In this document: positions 35,930 to 45,255 of the stretch, piece by piece
Layout: each line of letters begins with the position of its first letter
Numbering within the stretch: position 1 is the stretch's first letter
Assembly (NCBI GenBank): GCA_902612965.1
Contig: CACMFN010000012.1
Location: 1-56,772, forward strand
Reading direction: 5' to 3'
Length of the DNA stretch: 56,772 nucleotides
DNA from: an uncultured SAR116 cluster alpha proteobacterium
GTDB lineage: Bacteria; Pseudomonadota; Alphaproteobacteria; Puniceispirillales; GCA-002684695
Program-made: the position numbers and the translations under genes
Notes under the pieces: generated by a model
The model's input: the letters and a program-made list of their open reading frames with translations, nothing else
Databases searched by the model: none
What the model was told of the DNA's origin: nothing

Positions 35930-37414
35930 TTAATTGTCCCAGTAAACTGCAGTTAAGTCAGTAGCTTGTGTGGGCGAATTCTTCCACATTCCAATAACTT
36001 TTGAATTTACTACACTTAACTGTGCTCTCTGAAATAGATACCCGTTGACATAGTCATCTGCAATTATTTTTTGAGCATTCTTCATAAGACTTGTTCTTTG
36101 AACAGGATTAGTCTCAGCAGTTAAATCTTCAATGACTTTTTGGAATTCTTTGCTATCATATTGAAAATAATACTCAGGTCTTGCATAAATCCCAATATCA
36201 AATGGTTCTGTATGTGAGACAATGGTGAGACCATAATCTTTTCCACGAAATACTTCTTCTAACCATTGAGCCCACTCAAGATTTGATATTTCTACATTAA
36301 TTCCAACATCTCTGAGCTGAGAAGCTATAATCTCACCGCCCTTTCTAGCGTAAGCAGGAGGAGGCAACTTTAAAGTAGTTGTAAATCCATCAGGAAACCC
36401 AGCTTCTGAAAGTAGTTTTTTTGAAAGCTCAGGATCATATTGAGATTGGCCAGTTAAATCAACGTATGCTGGATGGTGAGGTGCAAAGTGAGTTCCAATA
36501 GGCGTGCCATATCCAAACATTGCGCCATCAATTATAGCTTTTCTATCTATTGCGTGGGCAAGAGCTTTTCTTACTTTCAAATTATTAAACGGCTCCATTT
36601 TATTATTTGTTGAAAGGATAGTTTCTCCTTCATTTGAACCTATTAAAACCTTGAACCTGGAGTCTGCTTCAAATTGCACAAGATTTTCAGGAGCTGGAAA
36701 ACTTTTAAATACATCTACATCCTCAGCCATCATTGCTGCAAAAGCAGCTGACGGGTCAGATATAAATTTGAATGTAGCTTTTTCTAATTTTGCTGGCGCT
36801 CCCCAGTAAGAATTATTCTTCTTTAATTCAATCCTATCACCCTGAACCCAGTTATCAAAAACAAAAGCACCAGTTCCTACAGGATTTTGTTTTATATTTT
36901 CAATGCTATCTTCAGAAACGATAACTGCATCACCCCATGCTAAATTGAATAAAAAATTACCATTTGGTTTGTCTAATACTACTTGTACTTTATGACTATC
37001 AATAACATTAACGTCAGTTATTCCAGCAAATAGTGCTTTCTGAGCATTAGTAGTATCTTCAGCTCTTGCCCTATCAAGTGAAAACTTAACATCATTTGCG
37101 TCCATATCACTTCCATCATGATATTTGACACCTTTATGAAGATGGAAAGTATAAGTTGTTCCATCTGATGAAACATCCCATGATTTTGCAAGGCCAGGTA
37201 TTATCGAACCATCAGATGCAAATCGTGTTAATCCCTCAAATACATTTGAATAAAGAACCTGATCAATTGCACCAGCAGCTGCACCTGTTGGGTCAAGATG
37301 TGGCGGTTCTAATTGCAAACCTACTGTCAAATCAGTTTTAGATGCAAATGCATTAACCGAGAAAACAATTGGAATAACTAATAATACAAAAAATATATTT
37401 TTAAAAAATTTCAT
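35930..37414 (-). CDS. Dipeptide-type ABC transporter, substrate-binding protein
   Basis: 494 aa from ATG 37414, chosen because a GGGGG ribosome site precedes it and a clean signal peptide (about 1-25, ending V-N-A-F-A) begins there; the longer frame to 37453 adds a charged tail. SBP_bac_5 fold: G-L-A-K-S-W-D-V-S-S-D-G-T-T-Y-T-F near residue 65 and K-Y-H-D-G-S are typical. Relatives bind dipeptides, glutathione or opines. Surrounding amidases suggest a small amide or modified peptide. Confidence 0.9.
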   Translation of the reverse strand: MKFFKNIFFVLLVIPIVFSVNAFASKTDLTVGLQLEPPHLDPTGAAAGAIDQVLYSNVFEGLTRFASDGSIIPGLAKSWDVSSDGTTYTFHLHKGVKYHDGSDMDANDVKFSLDRARAEDTTNAQKALFAGITDVNVIDSHKVQVVLDKPNGNFLFNLAWGDAVIVSEDSIENIKQNPVGTGAFVFDNWVQGDRIELKKNNSYWGAPAKLEKATFKFISDPSAAFAAMMAEDVDVFKSFPAPENLVQFEADSRFKVLIGSNEGETILSTNNKMEPFNNLKVRKALAHAIDRKAIIDGAMFGYGTPIGTHFAPHHPAYVDLTGQSQYDPELSKKLLSEAGFPDGFTTTLKLPPPAYARKGGEIIASQLRDVGINVEISNLEWAQWLEEVFRGKDYGLTIVSHTEPFDIGIYARPEYYFQYDSKEFQKVIEDLTAETNPVQRTSLMKNAQKIIADDYVNGYLFQRAQLSVVNSKVIGMWKNSPTQATDLTAVYWDN

Positions 37415-37464
37415 TTTTTCCCCCTTTTTTTTAATCATGATCTTAAATTGCAAAATATTTCAAG

Positions 37465-38745
37465 CTAAATAAGCATCTTTTCCAAAGAAAGTGCCATAAC
37501 TTTGGCACTATCAAGCATATCATTGACTGATATATACTCATCTGGTTGATGAGCTAAGTCTAGTATACCTGGACCGTATGCAACACAGTTTTTAAGTTTG
37601 CCAATTCTCTCAATGTGCTTCTGATCATATGTTCCTGGAGAAATTACATAGTCAGGATTGACACCAAGAATTTCTTTAATTGAACTTGTTAATTCACTTA
37701 CTAAGCGAGAGTTTTTGTCTGTCATAGTTGGTATAACTTCATGTAAATCTGTAATTTTATATGAAAAATTTTCTCTCTTGTTTTCAAGGTTTTTCAAAAT
37801 ATCATCAATATCCTTTTTTACTTTTTGGATTTCTTCTTCGATTAAAAATCTCCTGTCAATCACAATTTTGCAATTATCAGCGACAACTGGGGCAGGATAG
37901 CCACTAAAACCTTTTTCTTGTTCAGCTTCTCCTCCATGAATAGAATTGATATTCATTGTTGAAGATTTTGCTCCTTCAGGAACTACTGGCATATTAGTTT
38001 TTATTGTCTTAAGTTTTGGATATAATTTTTCTTCAAACTCTTTAAGAACAGCTCCCATATGCCGAATTGCACTGTCTCCCAGAAATGGCATTGATCCATG
38101 AGCAATTTTTCCAAAAGTTTCAATTTCAGCCCACCACACTCCTCTATGCCCCAGACATATTCTATCTTTGTTTAGAGGCTCAGGTATAATCACACTTGAG
38201 ATTCTGTCTGGTGAAAAATAACCTTCATTTGCAAGAAAAGCCACTCCTCCATATCCACCTGTTTCTTCATCTGCAGTAAAAGAGAGTTCAATTCTTCCTG
38301 AATAATTAGGACTAACAGCAACAAAACACTCAACGGCAATTATTGATGCTGCAATTCCTCCTTTCATGTCACAAGCACCTCTACCATAAATTAAACCGTC
38401 AATATATTTGCCCTCAAAAGGATCAACTGACCAATAATTGCCAGTTTCAACAACATCAGTATGACCATTAAAATGAATTGTATTTCCTTTATTAATACCA
38501 TCTTTGAAGCATACTAAATTCCATCTGGGATATTTATTACTATCTCCAGGGGTATCGTATGCTCTAATCAGTTTTGTCTCAAACCTACTTTTTTCCATCC
38601 TTTGCTTTAAAAATTCACAAATTTCAAGATAGTTATTGCCAGGAGGATTCAAGGTCGGAATTCTGATAAGTTTTTGTGTTAAATCAATCAAATCATCTTT
38701 TCGTTTTTCTATTTCATTTAGAAGATTTTCAGATTTGATGTTCAT
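37465..38745 (-). CDS. M20 family metallohydrolase (ArgE/DapE-like)
   Basis: 426 aa di-zinc aminoacylase or deacylase. Metal ligands read His95 in F-N-G-H-T-D-V, Asp126 in G-R-G-A-C-D-M-K-G-G, the Asp159-Glu160-Glu161 cluster in F-T-A-D-E-E-T-G-G, a further Glu in I-I-P-E-P, and a C-terminal His in L-A-H-Q-P-D-E-Y. The family removes acyl groups from amino acids or cuts dipeptides. It lies between the nitrilase and transporter genes, 50 nt before the binding protein. Specificity unknown. Confidence 0.88.
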   Translation of the reverse strand: MNIKSENLLNEIEKRKDDLIDLTQKLIRIPTLNPPGNNYLEICEFLKQRMEKSRFETKLIRAYDTPGDSNKYPRWNLVCFKDGINKGNTIHFNGHTDVVETGNYWSVDPFEGKYIDGLIYGRGACDMKGGIAASIIAVECFVAVSPNYSGRIELSFTADEETGGYGGVAFLANEGYFSPDRISSVIIPEPLNKDRICLGHRGVWWAEIETFGKIAHGSMPFLGDSAIRHMGAVLKEFEEKLYPKLKTIKTNMPVVPEGAKSSTMNINSIHGGEAEQEKGFSGYPAPVVADNCKIVIDRRFLIEEEIQKVKKDIDDILKNLENKRENFSYKITDLHEVIPTMTDKNSRLVSELTSSIKEILGVNPDYVISPGTYDQKHIERIGKLKNCVAYGPGILDLAHQPDEYISVNDMLDSAKVMALSLEKMLI

Positions 38746-38818
38746 TAGTATTCCAAATAAATTTCTACAAACTGCAAATGAATTTGACTTTAGTGAAGAT
38801 TAAAATTTAATTTTAAGT

Positions 38819-39646
38819 CTAATAGGAGAAAATAATTTTTTTGTCATGTGTCAAACTTGGGATTTTATTTCTGACTAATTCAACTTCATCTAAGTCAATT
38901 TCTGCATATGTAACACTTCTTTTATCTCCTCCATCTGAGATGATTTCACCCCAAGGATTTACAATTAAAGAATGTCCATAGCCCCCTCCTCCTCCTTGTA
39001 TCTCTCCGATTGCTCCAGGCGAAACTATAAACACACCATTTTCAATTGCCCTTGCTCTATTTAAAACATGCCAATGTGCTTCTCCAGTTTTTTGAGTAAA
39101 AACTGCAGGAATAAAAATTATCTGCGCACCAGCCTTAGCTAATTCTCTATACAAATAGGGAAATCGAATATCATAGCAAACAGTCTGACCTAAAATACCA
39201 AACTTTGTTTTACAAACATTTACTTTTTCACCTCCAGAAACTGCATTACTTTCTCTATATTTTTCTGTTTCAGATAAATCAACATCAAACAAATGGACTT
39301 TGTCGTATCTGTTTATAATAAGACCATTGTCATCAATAATGAAGCTTCTGTTAAAGATTTTACCCTCAGAATTTAATATAGCTATTGAACCGACAAGAAT
39401 AAAAATTTGATTTGATTTTGCGTAATTTTTTAATTCATTTAGAACTAAGTGTTCATCCTCATTTGAAGAAGGAGGCTTTAACAAACCATTCTCAGTCTTC
39501 AATCCTCCACAATACTCAGGTAATGTAATAAATTTTGCACCTTCATTAACAGCCTCACTTGAAAGGCTGAATATTTCAGACAAAGCAGTTTCATAATCTG
39601 GTTTTGGTTCAGTTTGAATGCAGGCAATTTTAAATTTTTTAGACAT
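38819..39646 (-). CDS. Nitrilase-superfamily amidohydrolase (Nit2/omega-amidase-like)
   Basis: 275 aa. The Glu-Lys-Cys triad is Glu44 in T-L-P-E-Y-C, Lys116 in D-K-V-H-L-F-D-V-D and Cys157 in G-Q-T-V-C-Y-D-I-R-F-P. The D-K-V-H-L-F-D-V-D and C-Y-D-I-R-F-P strings are typical of the Nit1/Nit2 branch, which hydrolyses deaminated glutathione or omega-amides such as 2-oxoglutaramate. In this operon it may free ammonia from a side-chain amide. Confidence 0.88.
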   Translation of the reverse strand: MSKKFKIACIQTEPKPDYETALSEIFSLSSEAVNEGAKFITLPEYCGGLKTENGLLKPPSSNEDEHLVLNELKNYAKSNQIFILVGSIAILNSEGKIFNRSFIIDDNGLIINRYDKVHLFDVDLSETEKYRESNAVSGGEKVNVCKTKFGILGQTVCYDIRFPYLYRELAKAGAQIIFIPAVFTQKTGEAHWHVLNRARAIENGVFIVSPGAIGEIQGGGGGYGHSLIVNPWGEIISDGGDKRSVTYAEIDLDEVELVRNKIPSLTHDKKIIFSY

Positions 39647-39689
39647 CTACTACTACTATAAAATAATTTTCATTAACATAAACAAAAAT

Positions 39690-40622
39690 TTACATTTTTT
39701 TAAACTTTGATGGAGTTAGCCCAAACTTCCCTCTGAAAGTTTGAGAAAATTGTGAAGAACTTGTGAAGCCAGAAGAAAGCGCAATTTCTGTTATAGATAA
39801 ATGTGACTGTGAAAGAAGTTTTTGAGATAAATCTAATCTTAAATTCTTATAAAAACTCATTGTTGATTGGTTTAAATATTTTCTAAATAATCTATTTATT
39901 TGTCTTGGACTTATACCTACAATAATTGAAATTTCTCGAAGTGATAAAACATTGGAAAGATGATTCTCCATTACTTCTACAACTGACAGTAGTTTCGAAT
40001 TCTTGACATTATACCTTTCCAAAATACCAGATTTTTGTGGCCCTCCAGATGGCCTAACATCTATGTGCATAAACCAATCACTTACTTTTCTAGCAAAATT
40101 TTCTCCGTAATGCTCTGAAATAAGTGTATACATTAGATCTAAAGGAGCTATTCCTCCAGCACAACTAATTCTATTTTGATCAATTACAAATAAAGATTTC
40201 TCTAGTGAAACACTAGGCCATGTTTCTTTAAAAGCATCTGAATGCTCCCAGTGCAAGGTCATCCTTTTACCTCTCATAAGACCAGCTTTTGCTATTATAA
40301 CTGGACCCCCTGAAACACCTCCTAGTGATGATCCTTCCCTAGACTTTTTTCTCAGCCAATCAAAAACTTTGCTATTATTATATGAAAATGGGTCACCGCC
40401 TGCACAGACAAAAATAATATCTAATTTTTCTTTTTCGTTCCCTATGATAATAGTATCTATTTTTGCGCCACTAGAGCTAGTTGAAATATTTCTCGAAGAA
40501 AGATTTGATATGCTGTAAAGTTTTTTTTCAGATAATAAATTAGCAGCTCTTAGAGGTTCAACTACTGAGGAGTAGGACATAAGAGCGAAACCATCAATTA
40601 AAAGCAATCCAATTCTTATCAT
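39690..40622 (-). CDS. GlxA family transcriptional regulator (DJ-1/PfpI plus AraC HTH; GbdR-like)
   Basis: 310 aa: N-terminal DJ-1/PfpI-like effector domain (about 1-190) and C-terminal AraC/XylS double HTH (about 210-310; L-R-E-I-S-I-I-V-G-I-S-P-R-Q-I-N-R-L-F). This architecture is shared with GbdR, SouR and ArgR, which respond to glycine betaine, sarcosine and arginine. It is divergent from soxB across 75 nt and first in the minus-strand operon, so it may control both the sox genes and the amide operon. The ligand is inferred only. Confidence 0.88.
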   Translation of the reverse strand: MIRIGLLLIDGFALMSYSSVVEPLRAANLLSEKKLYSISNLSSRNISTSSSGAKIDTIIIGNEKEKLDIIFVCAGGDPFSYNNSKVFDWLRKKSREGSSLGGVSGGPVIIAKAGLMRGKRMTLHWEHSDAFKETWPSVSLEKSLFVIDQNRISCAGGIAPLDLMYTLISEHYGENFARKVSDWFMHIDVRPSGGPQKSGILERYNVKNSKLLSVVEVMENHLSNVLSLREISIIVGISPRQINRLFRKYLNQSTMSFYKNLRLDLSQKLLSQSHLSITEIALSSGFTSSSQFSQTFRGKFGLTPSKFKKM

Positions 40623-40697
40623 AAAATGTCCTTTTTTCTAAACTTTATGACTATATATTAAAAGTCAAGAGTGTAAAATTATATAAGTATAATTATT
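40623..40697. promoter_or_regulatory. Divergent promoter region: regulator and soxB
   Basis: 75 nt between two start codons. A TATAAT-like -10 lies very near soxB and a loose GAC-N12-GTC inverted repeat lies mid-region. soxB has no clear Shine-Dalgarno, so a very short leader is possible. A GlxA/AraC binding site is expected here but I cannot define it. Confidence 0.4.
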
Positions 40698-41948
40698 ATG
40701 AGATATTCTTTATTAAAAATTATCAAAGAGGGCTTAACAGGTAATAAAGGCTGGAGGCCTATTTGGCGCAACCCAGAACCTAAAAAAAAGTATGATGTTA
40801 TAATTATTGGAGGTGGCGGACACGGTCTCTCTACTGCTTATTATCTTTCAAATGTTTACGGCATTAATAATGTAGCTGTTCTAGAAAAAGGATGGATTGG
40901 TTCAGGTAACATAGGAAGAAACACAACTATTATACGGTCTAATTATATGTTGCCGGGTAATGAACCTTTTTATGAACTATCTTTGAAATTATGGGAAGGA
41001 CTAGAACAAGACTTTAACTATAACGCCATGATTTCTCAAAGAGGAATTATTAATCTTTTCCACAGTGATGGCCAAAGAGATGCATATGCAAGAAGAGGAA
41101 ATGCAATGTTGCTCGAAGGAGCAGATGCTGAGCTTCTTGATGAAGAAAGTGTAAGAGACATTTGCCCTTTTCTAGACTTTAATAATGCACGTTTCCCAAT
41201 AAAGGGTGGCCTCATGCAAAAGCGTGGTGGAACAGTTCGTCACGATGCAGTTGCTTGGGGGTATGCAAGAGGTGCTGACAATAAGGGTGTTGATATAATT
41301 CAAAACTGTGAGGTAACAGGTTTCAAAATAGTGAATGGCGTTTGTAGAGGAGTTGAAACAAATTTGGGACCTATTAGTGCAAATAAAATTGCCTCATGTG
41401 CAGCTGGTTCATCTAGTCGTGTTATGAGTTTAGCAGGTATAAAATTGCCTATTGAAAGTCATGTACTACAAGCTTTTGTTTCTGAGGGACTAAAGCCTAT
41501 TCTTCCAAATGTTATCACTTTTGGGGCAGGACATTTTTATGTAAGTCAATCAGATAAAGGAGGCTTGGTATTTGGTGGAGATATCGATGGATATAATAGT
41601 TATGCACAAAGAGGAAATCTGCCAGTAGTTGAAGATGTTTGCGAAGGGGGAATGGCATTAATGCCCTTCATAGGAAGAGCGAAACTACTCAGAATGTGGG
41701 GTGGTGTTATGGATATGTCTATGGATGGATCACCTTTTATTGATAAAACTCATATCCAAGGACTATATTTCAATGGAGGCTGGTGTTATGGAGGCTTTAA
41801 AGCCACACCTGCGAGTGGTTTATGTTATGCTCATCTTCTTGCAACTGACGAACCACATGAAGTTGCAAAAGAATTGACTTTAGACAGATTTATTCATGGT
41901 AAAATAATAGATGAAAAGGGAGTGGGCGCACAACCCAACTTGCACTAG
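40698..41948 (+). CDS. soxB: Sarcosine oxidase beta subunit
   Basis: 416 aa DAO-family flavoprotein subunit of heterotetrameric sarcosine oxidase, which demethylates sarcosine to glycine with H2O2 and methylene-THF. FAD motif G-G-G-G-H-G (38-43), the SoxB block S-G-N-I-G-R-N-T-T-I-I-R-S-N-Y (69-83), and His182 in T-V-R-H-D-A-V-A-W-G, the position that holds covalent FMN in the known enzyme. First gene of soxBDAG; soxD starts 2 nt after it. Confidence 0.93.
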   Translation: MRYSLLKIIKEGLTGNKGWRPIWRNPEPKKKYDVIIIGGGGHGLSTAYYLSNVYGINNVAVLEKGWIGSGNIGRNTTIIRSNYMLPGNEPFYELSLKLWEGLEQDFNYNAMISQRGIINLFHSDGQRDAYARRGNAMLLEGADAELLDEESVRDICPFLDFNNARFPIKGGLMQKRGGTVRHDAVAWGYARGADNKGVDIIQNCEVTGFKIVNGVCRGVETNLGPISANKIASCAAGSSSRVMSLAGIKLPIESHVLQAFVSEGLKPILPNVITFGAGHFYVSQSDKGGLVFGGDIDGYNSYAQRGNLPVVEDVCEGGMALMPFIGRAKLLRMWGGVMDMSMDGSPFIDKTHIQGLYFNGGWCYGGFKATPASGLCYAHLLATDEPHEVAKELTLDRFIHGKIIDEKGVGAQPNLH

Positions 41949-41950
41949 TC

Positions 41951-42229
41951 ATGGTAATTAATCATCCTTTATTAGGCCCCAGAGACGCTAGCGAGTTTGT
42001 TTACTTAGGAGATGCCTCTCTTATGGATAGACCTAATTGGTTAGATAAAGATGCCGGACAAAAATTTTATAAGTACCAATATTTAAGGGATAATCCTCAT
42101 TTAGAGCATAAAGAACTATGGTTTCATGAACAGGGTGATAGGTCTTGGCTTATTGTAACAAGAAATATATCAACGCATGAGATATTAACAGTTGAATTAG
42201 CTAAGAAGTTCTTTGATAAGGGGGTTTAA
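41951..42229 (+). CDS. soxD: Sarcosine oxidase delta subunit lacking the zinc cysteines
   Basis: 92 aa. Order, size and the blocks E-F-x-Y-L-G-D-A, Y-L-R-D-N-P and H-K-E-L-W-F-H identify SoxD. In the studied enzyme Cys6, Cys9, His59 and Cys63 hold a structural zinc. Here the equivalents are His5, Leu8, His59 and Asp63 (I-N-H-P-L-L-G-P-R-D and F-H-E-Q-G-D-R-S-W), so no cysteine is left. The strong conservation elsewhere argues for a functional variant, not decay. Confidence 0.88.
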   Translation: MVINHPLLGPRDASEFVYLGDASLMDRPNWLDKDAGQKFYKYQYLRDNPHLEHKELWFHEQGDRSWLIVTRNISTHEILTVELAKKFFDKGV

Positions 42230-42231
42230 TT

Positions 42232-45200
42232 ATGAATAAGTTAAACCCAATTGAAGATAATATAATTCAAAAAAATCAATCAAAACAAACTCCTGCAAAA
42301 CTTGAATTAAATAATCATCAAATAAATAGACTAAAATCAGGTAAAATTTTAAATAATAAAAAAATCTCTTTTAAATTTAATGAAGAAAAACTTCAAGGTT
42401 ATGAAGGAGATACTCTTTCATCGGCATTACTTGCTAATAACAAAATTGTGGTTGGAAGATCTTTTAAGTACCATAGACCTAGAGGTATTTTTTCTGCCGG
42501 CACTGAAGAGCCTAATGCATTACTGGAAATTGGGAAAAATGAATACCAAGAACCAAATGTTAAAGCTACAACAATTAAACTCTTTGAGGGTTTAGAAAGC
42601 AGAAGCCAAAACCACCTTGGATCATTAAATTTTGATTTATTAGCAATAAATGATTTTTTACACCCATTCTTAAGCGCTGGCTTTTATTATAAAACATTTA
42701 TGTGGCCAAAGTCTTTTTGGGAAAAATTTTATGAACCCGCAATAAGGAGGGCAGCAGGTCTTGGGTCGCTCTCTGGGATGCCTGACCCTAGCACTTATGA
42801 TAAAGGCTTTTTACATTGTGATGTATTAATAGTCGGTGGAGGCCCAGCTGGATTATCAGCAGCACTTGAAGCAGGCCGCGCAAATTTAAAAGTTATAATT
42901 GCTGATGATGATTTTTTATTTGGGGGCAGACTAAACTCTGAAAATTTTATAATCGATGACCAAATAGGCTCTGAATGGTCTAAAAAGTCTGTCGAAGAGC
43001 TCTCGAATATGAGCAATGTAAGAATAATGCCAAGGACTTCTATTTATGGCTCTTTTGATCATGGAATATTTGGGGGGCTAGAGATTAAATATGATAACTA
43101 TATCGATCAGATAGGTAAGCCAAGGCAAATTCTATGGAAAATTTATACTAAGTTTGCAATTATTTGTACTGGTTCAACTGAGAGGTCTATAGCTTTTGGA
43201 AACAATGATAGACCAGGTATTATGCTTTCTGGTGCAATAAGATCATATGTGAATAGATGGTCTGTTTGCCCAGGCAAAAATGTTGTAATCTTTACTAACA
43301 ACGATGATGGCTGGAGAACTGCTCAAGATTTAAAAAATAAAAATATAAATATTAAAGCAATTATTGATTCAAGAAAAAATATAAATCTTAATGATAAAGA
43401 AATTCCTATTTTCAAAAATACTTCAATCATAGACACCTCAGGTAGAAAGCAAATTTCTTCAGTAACCTTATCAAGTGGCGAGGTTTTAAAATGTGACTGT
43501 CTTGGTGTATCTGGGGGTTGGAACCCAAATGTTCATTTAACATGCCATCAAAGAGGAAAGCCTATTTGGGAAAAAAGTATAAATGCTTTTATTCCAGGAA
43601 AAACACCAAGTAATATGCTTGTTGCTGGAACTGCAGCTGGCCTTCTACAGCTTGGAGAAAATTTAAAATCCGGACATACAAAAGCACAACAAGTTATTTT
43701 AAGTTTAGGATTTAAGTGCTCATCTTCTACCCCACCTAAAGCAGAAAATGAAAGTGCTAACAATTCAAGCTTCTGGCATGTTGGGGCATCAAAAAAACGA
43801 TCTTGGGTGGACTTACAGAATGACGTTACAACGAAGGATATAAAGATTTCGTATGAGGAAGGTTTTAGATCAGTTGAACATTTGAAAAGATATAGCACAC
43901 TTGGAATGGCAACAGATCAAGGTAAAACATCTAATATACTAGGTTTAGCTGTTCTTGCTGAGTATTCTGGAAAATCTATTCCAGATACTGGAACTACAAT
44001 TTTTAGACCTCCATATAATCCTGTTCCAATTGGAGCATTTGCTGGGAGATCTCGTGGAAAGGAGTTTAAACCAGTTCGTTTAACACCCAGCCACAAAGAA
44101 GCAGAAAATTTATCTGCAACTTTTGTTGAAGCCGGACTTTGGTTGAGAGCTCAGTGGTATCCATTAAAAGGTGAAACACACTGGAGAGAGAGTGTGGACC
44201 GAGAAGTTATCCAAACTAGAAAATCTGTCGGAGTATGCGATGTTACTACTTTAGGTAAAATTGATATTCAAGGCCAAGATGCAGCCGAGTTTTTAGATTG
44301 TGTCTATACAAATGGTTTCTCAAAGCTTGATGTTGGCAAAGTAAGGTATGGGCTTATGCTGCGTGAAGACGGAATGGTAATGGATGATGGCACAACTGCA
44401 CGTTTTGATTTAAACCATTTTGTAATGACCACCACTACAGCAAATGCAGTTAATGTTTTTAGGCATTTAGAATTTTGTCGTCAATGTTTGTATCCAAATT
44501 TAGATGTCCATCTTATATCTGCAACTGAACAGTGGGCACAATTTGCTGTTGCAGGCCCTAATAGTCGAAAACTATTAGAGAAAATAATTGATAAAGAATA
44601 TGATATTTCAAATCTAAATTTCCCTTACATGGGATGTAAAAAAATTACTGTCTGCAATAATATTCCAGCCAGATTATTTAGAATTTCTTTCTCGGGTGAA
44701 TTGGCCTATGAGATTGCAGTTCCTTCACGATATGGTAATTCTATGTTTAAAGTCCTGATGGATGCTGGATCTGAATTTAATGTCGTGGCGTATGGAACAG
44801 AAGCTCTTGGCGTTATGAGAATTGAAAAAGGTCATGCAGCCGGAAATGAGTTAAATGGTCAAACTACAGCTCAAAACTTAGGTCTTGAAAAAATGATGTC
44901 AAAAAAGAAAGATTTCGTTGGAAATATATTAGCTAAGAGATCAGAGTTAAATAAAGAGAGCATTGTTAAATTAGTAGGCTTTAAACCAGTAAATAAAGAA
45001 ATTGAATTAAAAGCAGGAGCACATTTTATTTCATTGGGGAAAGAAACTTGTACTAAAAATGATGAAGGGTGGATGAGTTCAGTAGCATTTTCACCTTCAT
45101 TAAATCACTCGATAGGGTTAGGCTTTATAAAAAATGGTAATAATAGAATTGGTGAAATTGTAAATGCAGTCGACCCATTACGTAAAAGCAATGTAGAAGT

Positions 45201-45255
45201 TGAAATAGTTTCTCCTCATTTTTTAGATCCAGAAGGTGAGAGATTACGTGAATAA
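42232..45255 (+). CDS. soxA: Sarcosine oxidase alpha subunit
   Basis: 1007 aa. Order: variable N-terminus, a ferredoxin-like fold without cluster cysteines (about 40-110; S-F-K-Y-H-R-P-R-G), an NAD/FAD-type Rossmann domain with G-G-G-P-A-G (201-206), a middle domain to about 610, and a GcvT-like folate domain (about 630-1000; G-V-C-D-V-T-T-L-G-K). This is the full layout of SoxA, in which the C-terminal domain takes the formaldehyde onto THF. A GGGGG ribosome site precedes the ATG. Its end overlaps soxG. Confidence 0.93.
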   Translation: MNKLNPIEDNIIQKNQSKQTPAKLELNNHQINRLKSGKILNNKKISFKFNEEKLQGYEGDTLSSALLANNKIVVGRSFKYHRPRGIFSAGTEEPNALLEIGKNEYQEPNVKATTIKLFEGLESRSQNHLGSLNFDLLAINDFLHPFLSAGFYYKTFMWPKSFWEKFYEPAIRRAAGLGSLSGMPDPSTYDKGFLHCDVLIVGGGPAGLSAALEAGRANLKVIIADDDFLFGGRLNSENFIIDDQIGSEWSKKSVEELSNMSNVRIMPRTSIYGSFDHGIFGGLEIKYDNYIDQIGKPRQILWKIYTKFAIICTGSTERSIAFGNNDRPGIMLSGAIRSYVNRWSVCPGKNVVIFTNNDDGWRTAQDLKNKNINIKAIIDSRKNINLNDKEIPIFKNTSIIDTSGRKQISSVTLSSGEVLKCDCLGVSGGWNPNVHLTCHQRGKPIWEKSINAFIPGKTPSNMLVAGTAAGLLQLGENLKSGHTKAQQVILSLGFKCSSSTPPKAENESANNSSFWHVGASKKRSWVDLQNDVTTKDIKISYEEGFRSVEHLKRYSTLGMATDQGKTSNILGLAVLAEYSGKSIPDTGTTIFRPPYNPVPIGAFAGRSRGKEFKPVRLTPSHKEAENLSATFVEAGLWLRAQWYPLKGETHWRESVDREVIQTRKSVGVCDVTTLGKIDIQGQDAAEFLDCVYTNGFSKLDVGKVRYGLMLREDGMVMDDGTTARFDLNHFVMTTTTANAVNVFRHLEFCRQCLYPNLDVHLISATEQWAQFAVAGPNSRKLLEKIIDKEYDISNLNFPYMGCKKITVCNNIPARLFRISFSGELAYEIAVPSRYGNSMFKVLMDAGSEFNVVAYGTEALGVMRIEKGHAAGNELNGQTTAQNLGLEKMMSKKKDFVGNILAKRSELNKESIVKLVGFKPVNKEIELKAGAHFISLGKETCTKNDEGWMSSVAFSPSLNHSIGLGFIKNGNNRIGEIVNAVDPLRKSNVEVEIVSPHFLDPEGERLRE

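Noticed and set aside
42232-45255. soxA as an artificial fusion because of its 1007 codons
   Set aside because: Alpha subunits of heterotetrameric sarcosine oxidase are normally this long with the same domain order.
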